DNA of 64,000 nt from positions 62,001-126,000 of the forward strand of contig CAYZWU010000001.1 in assembly GCA_964482235.1 (NCBI GenBank), read 5' to 3'. The notes beneath the pieces are model-generated. The model was not told the DNA's origin and made no database searches. It saw only the letters and a program-made list of their open reading frames with translations. The position numbers and the translations under genes were made by a program. Source of the stretch: CAYZWU01 sp964482235. GTDB lineage: Bacteria; Planctomycetota; B15-G4; CAYZWU01. This document shows, piece by piece, positions 62,388-64,000 of the stretch (the first letter of the stretch is position 1; each line of letters opens with the position of its first letter).

Positions 62388-64000
62388 TTACCTGTCCTCT
62401 TTCGTCTCGCCTCGAAGCACCCGCTCGAGAATGGCCCGGTATTTCGCCACCATCTCGGGTTTATCAAATGAATTATAGAGGGCCACAAGGTTTTGTAACA
62501 GGCCGGGATTATTTTCATTCAGGTCTATCGATCTCCGGAAGAAAAGAAGGCCCGCATCGAGGTCGAAGTATGGGTTCTTGATCCCTTCAGACGCCGGTGT
62601 GGTCAGCAGGTAGCCGTACAACTCGAGGCTCTTTGGGTCTTTCGGCTCCCGGTCGAGACGGCTGTCGAGAGCCGCCCTGGCCTCCTCGAAGCGGCCCAGC
62701 CTGAGGAGGCACCAGGCTGACATGTGAAAGGCGTCGCTGAAATTCTCGTCCAGCTTCAATGAGGCGGCGAAGCATTCATGTGCCCTGGCGAAAAGCGTTC
62801 TGCTGTTCTCCTTTTCAGCCAGAGCCCTGAGCGTTCGGCCCAGCCAGAAATGGAAGCTCGGGTTGTTCGGATCCTCGGCGACCAGCTCCTCGAGGGTCGT
62901 TCTCGCCTGGTTGACGAGCCCCGACTGATTGTGGCTCACCGCGCCGAGGAACCGTTCGATGCGGTCGGCATGGTCGGGTGGGTGGGGCAGCTTCGCGTTC
63001 TCTTCCCTCTCGAGAAAGGGGCCGCTGCCCGATGCGGTGCTTCCGAGATACCCGGGAAGCGATCCGATCATCCGCCTGGCCGGCTCATGGACCGGAGTCT
63101 TCATCGTGCTCAGCATGTCCGAGAGGCGGCTCATCAGGTCGCGGCCCTGCGGGGGGGCGTCGGACGAGGCGATCGGGGCCGTCTCGCCCCTGTCGCTTCC
63201 GATCTCGATGATCTCCGTTCGCGCGCCGCGGATGACCTTGGCCTCGTCCGTCCTGAGCGATGCGAGCTGCGCCCAGTGGAAGTGGCTGTTGCAGAACAGG
63301 CTCTCCGTGAAGGCGGGCCGGGAGACGGGGAGATCCGTTCCCTTCGATAGCCAGGCGGCCAGCTCGCGCGATCCTCTCGAGGTCTGCTGCTTCTCCTGTC
63401 CGAGCAGCAGAAGAAGCGCCCCGGTCAGGTCCTGGCCGCGGATCTGCCGGGCAGGCCGTTTTCCCGCCTTGATCCCCGGTCCCTTCACGAGCAGGGGGAC
63501 GCGGATCGTCGTGTCGAAAAGAAAGTAGGCGTGCGTCGATTCGCCGTGGTCCCCCAGCCCTTCGCCATGATCCGACACGATTGCCACGACCGTCTTTTTC
63601 ATGAAGCCCCTGGCCTCGAGCCGGCCGAGGAGCCTCCCGATCTCGCGATCCACGAAGGCGACCTCGTTGTCGTAGTCGTCGCCGGAAGGCGTCTCGATCG
63701 GCGCGATGTAGGGGTGATGGGGATCGAAGAAATGGATCCAGAGGAAGAAGGGCCTCGACGGGTCGAGCTCGCCGGCCAGCTCGATCGCCGTGTCCACGGT
63801 GCGATCGGCCGGCGATTCGCGAAGAAGAACCTTGGCCCGCCGCGGCTCCGGCCGGAACCTGTACCGCTCGAATCCCTGCTCCAGCCCGCACCCCGCATCG
63901 AGGGGCTCGCCCGAGACGACGGCAGCGGTCTGGTACTCTCGCGCCGCCAGGATCTCGGCCAGGGTCTCCGTTTCATCGGAGACGGCGAAGGGCCGGTTGT
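62388..64000 (-). CDS. Sulfatase/phosphodiesterase-like protein with C-terminal TPR repeats (5' end outside window)
   Basis: The open frame continues to the window edge, so the N-terminus with the catalytic Ser/Cys is not visible. The visible part begins RPFAVSDETETLAEILAARE, then has FFLWIHFFDPHHPYIAP, EVAFVDREIGRLLGRLE and VSDHGEGLGDHGES, all typical of alkaline-phosphatase-superfamily sulfatases. The last ~190 residues contain TPR-like repeats (VAEDPNNPSFHFWLGRTLRA, DEKFSDAFHMSAWCLLRLGR-type, SLELYGYLLTTP). Sulfatase-TPR fusions are known in lineages rich in sulfatases. Whether it is an active sulfatase cannot be judged without the missing end. Confidence 0.8.
   Translation of the reverse strand, partial: NRPFAVSDETETLAEILAAREYQTAAVVSGEPLDAGCGLEQGFERYRFRPEPRRAKVLLRESPADRTVDTAIELAGELDPSRPFFLWIHFFDPHHPYIAPIETPSGDDYDNEVAFVDREIGRLLGRLEARGFMKKTVVAIVSDHGEGLGDHGESTHAYFLFDTTIRVPLLVKGPGIKAGKRPARQIRGQDLTGALLLLLGQEKQQTSRGSRELAAWLSKGTDLPVSRPAFTESLFCNSHFHWAQLASLRTDEAKVIRGARTEIIEIGSDRGETAPIASSDAPPQGRDLMSRLSDMLSTMKTPVHEPARRMIGSLPGYLGSTASGSGPFLEREENAKLPHPPDHADRIERFLGAVSHNQSGLVNQARTTLEELVAEDPNNPSFHFWLGRTLRALAEKENSRTLFARAHECFAASLKLDENFSDAFHMSAWCLLRLGRFEEARAALDSRLDREPKDPKSLELYGYLLTTPASEGIKNPYFDLDAGLLFFRRSIDLNENNPGLLQNLVALYNSFDKPEMVAKYRAILERVLRGETKEDR

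Overview
The window reads as chromosomal DNA from a GC-rich, double-membraned (Gram-negative) bacterium. Supporting signs are a secretin, several lipobox lipoproteins, a DsbD-type thiol reductase, sigma-54 and type IV pilus/type II secretion parts. The phylum cannot be fixed from the sequence alone. A lysine-rich histone H1-like protein, HEAT-repeat proteins ending in W..WW-type motifs, a degenerate MnmE next to CoaX, giant glycine-rich lipoproteins and a sulfatase-TPR fusion suggest a Planctomycetota-like or other deep-branching lineage (inference, low confidence). TTG and GTG starts are common. No rRNA, CRISPR array, phage or insertion sequence was seen.

Region 1 (1-16 kb) is core housekeeping. 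It holds an H1-like protein (minus strand), tadA, two tRNA-Ser genes, the SRP RNA, dnaX, ebfC and recR, in the order familiar from Bacillus. These run into rpoN, truA, hpf, ptsN and an HPr gene, a sigma-54/nitrogen-PTS type cluster. Next come a DUF2344 gene, RNase G, L21, L27 and Obg, then a GspC-like PDZ protein, CoaX and a reduced MnmE-like GTPase.

Region 2 (16-36 kb) is envelope-related. Three very large glycine-rich lipoproteins and one small lipoprotein surround the prepilin peptidase, an EF-G paralogue, PilT, TatD and a membrane-anchored HEAT-like protein. A 700-bp gene-free gap carries two 97-bp direct repeats.

Region 3 (36-46 kb) holds a DHH phosphoesterase, a metallophosphoesterase, a SEC-C protein, a DsbD homologue, ComM/YifB, a thiamine-binding-type protein, a HEAT protein, ComEC, CoaD and RidA. 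The DsbD gene is the most striking item. Its reading frame continues through a TGA placed exactly at the first cysteine of the thioredoxin CxxC motif (U-T-N-C), and a stem-loop that fits the bacterial SECIS pattern follows. It is therefore a candidate selenoprotein, although a decayed gene (nonsense mutation plus C-terminal deletion) is a real alternative.

Region 4 (46-64 kb) is nutrient acquisition and surface. A complete five-gene peptide ABC transporter has a DppB-like permease with a ~208-residue extra domain. A family 9 glycoside hydrolase follows, then a second transporter (binding protein plus two permeases, no ATPase) on the minus strand. Last come a HAD hydrolase, a lipoprotein secretin with a TPR-like N-terminus, and a sulfatase-TPR protein cut by the window end.
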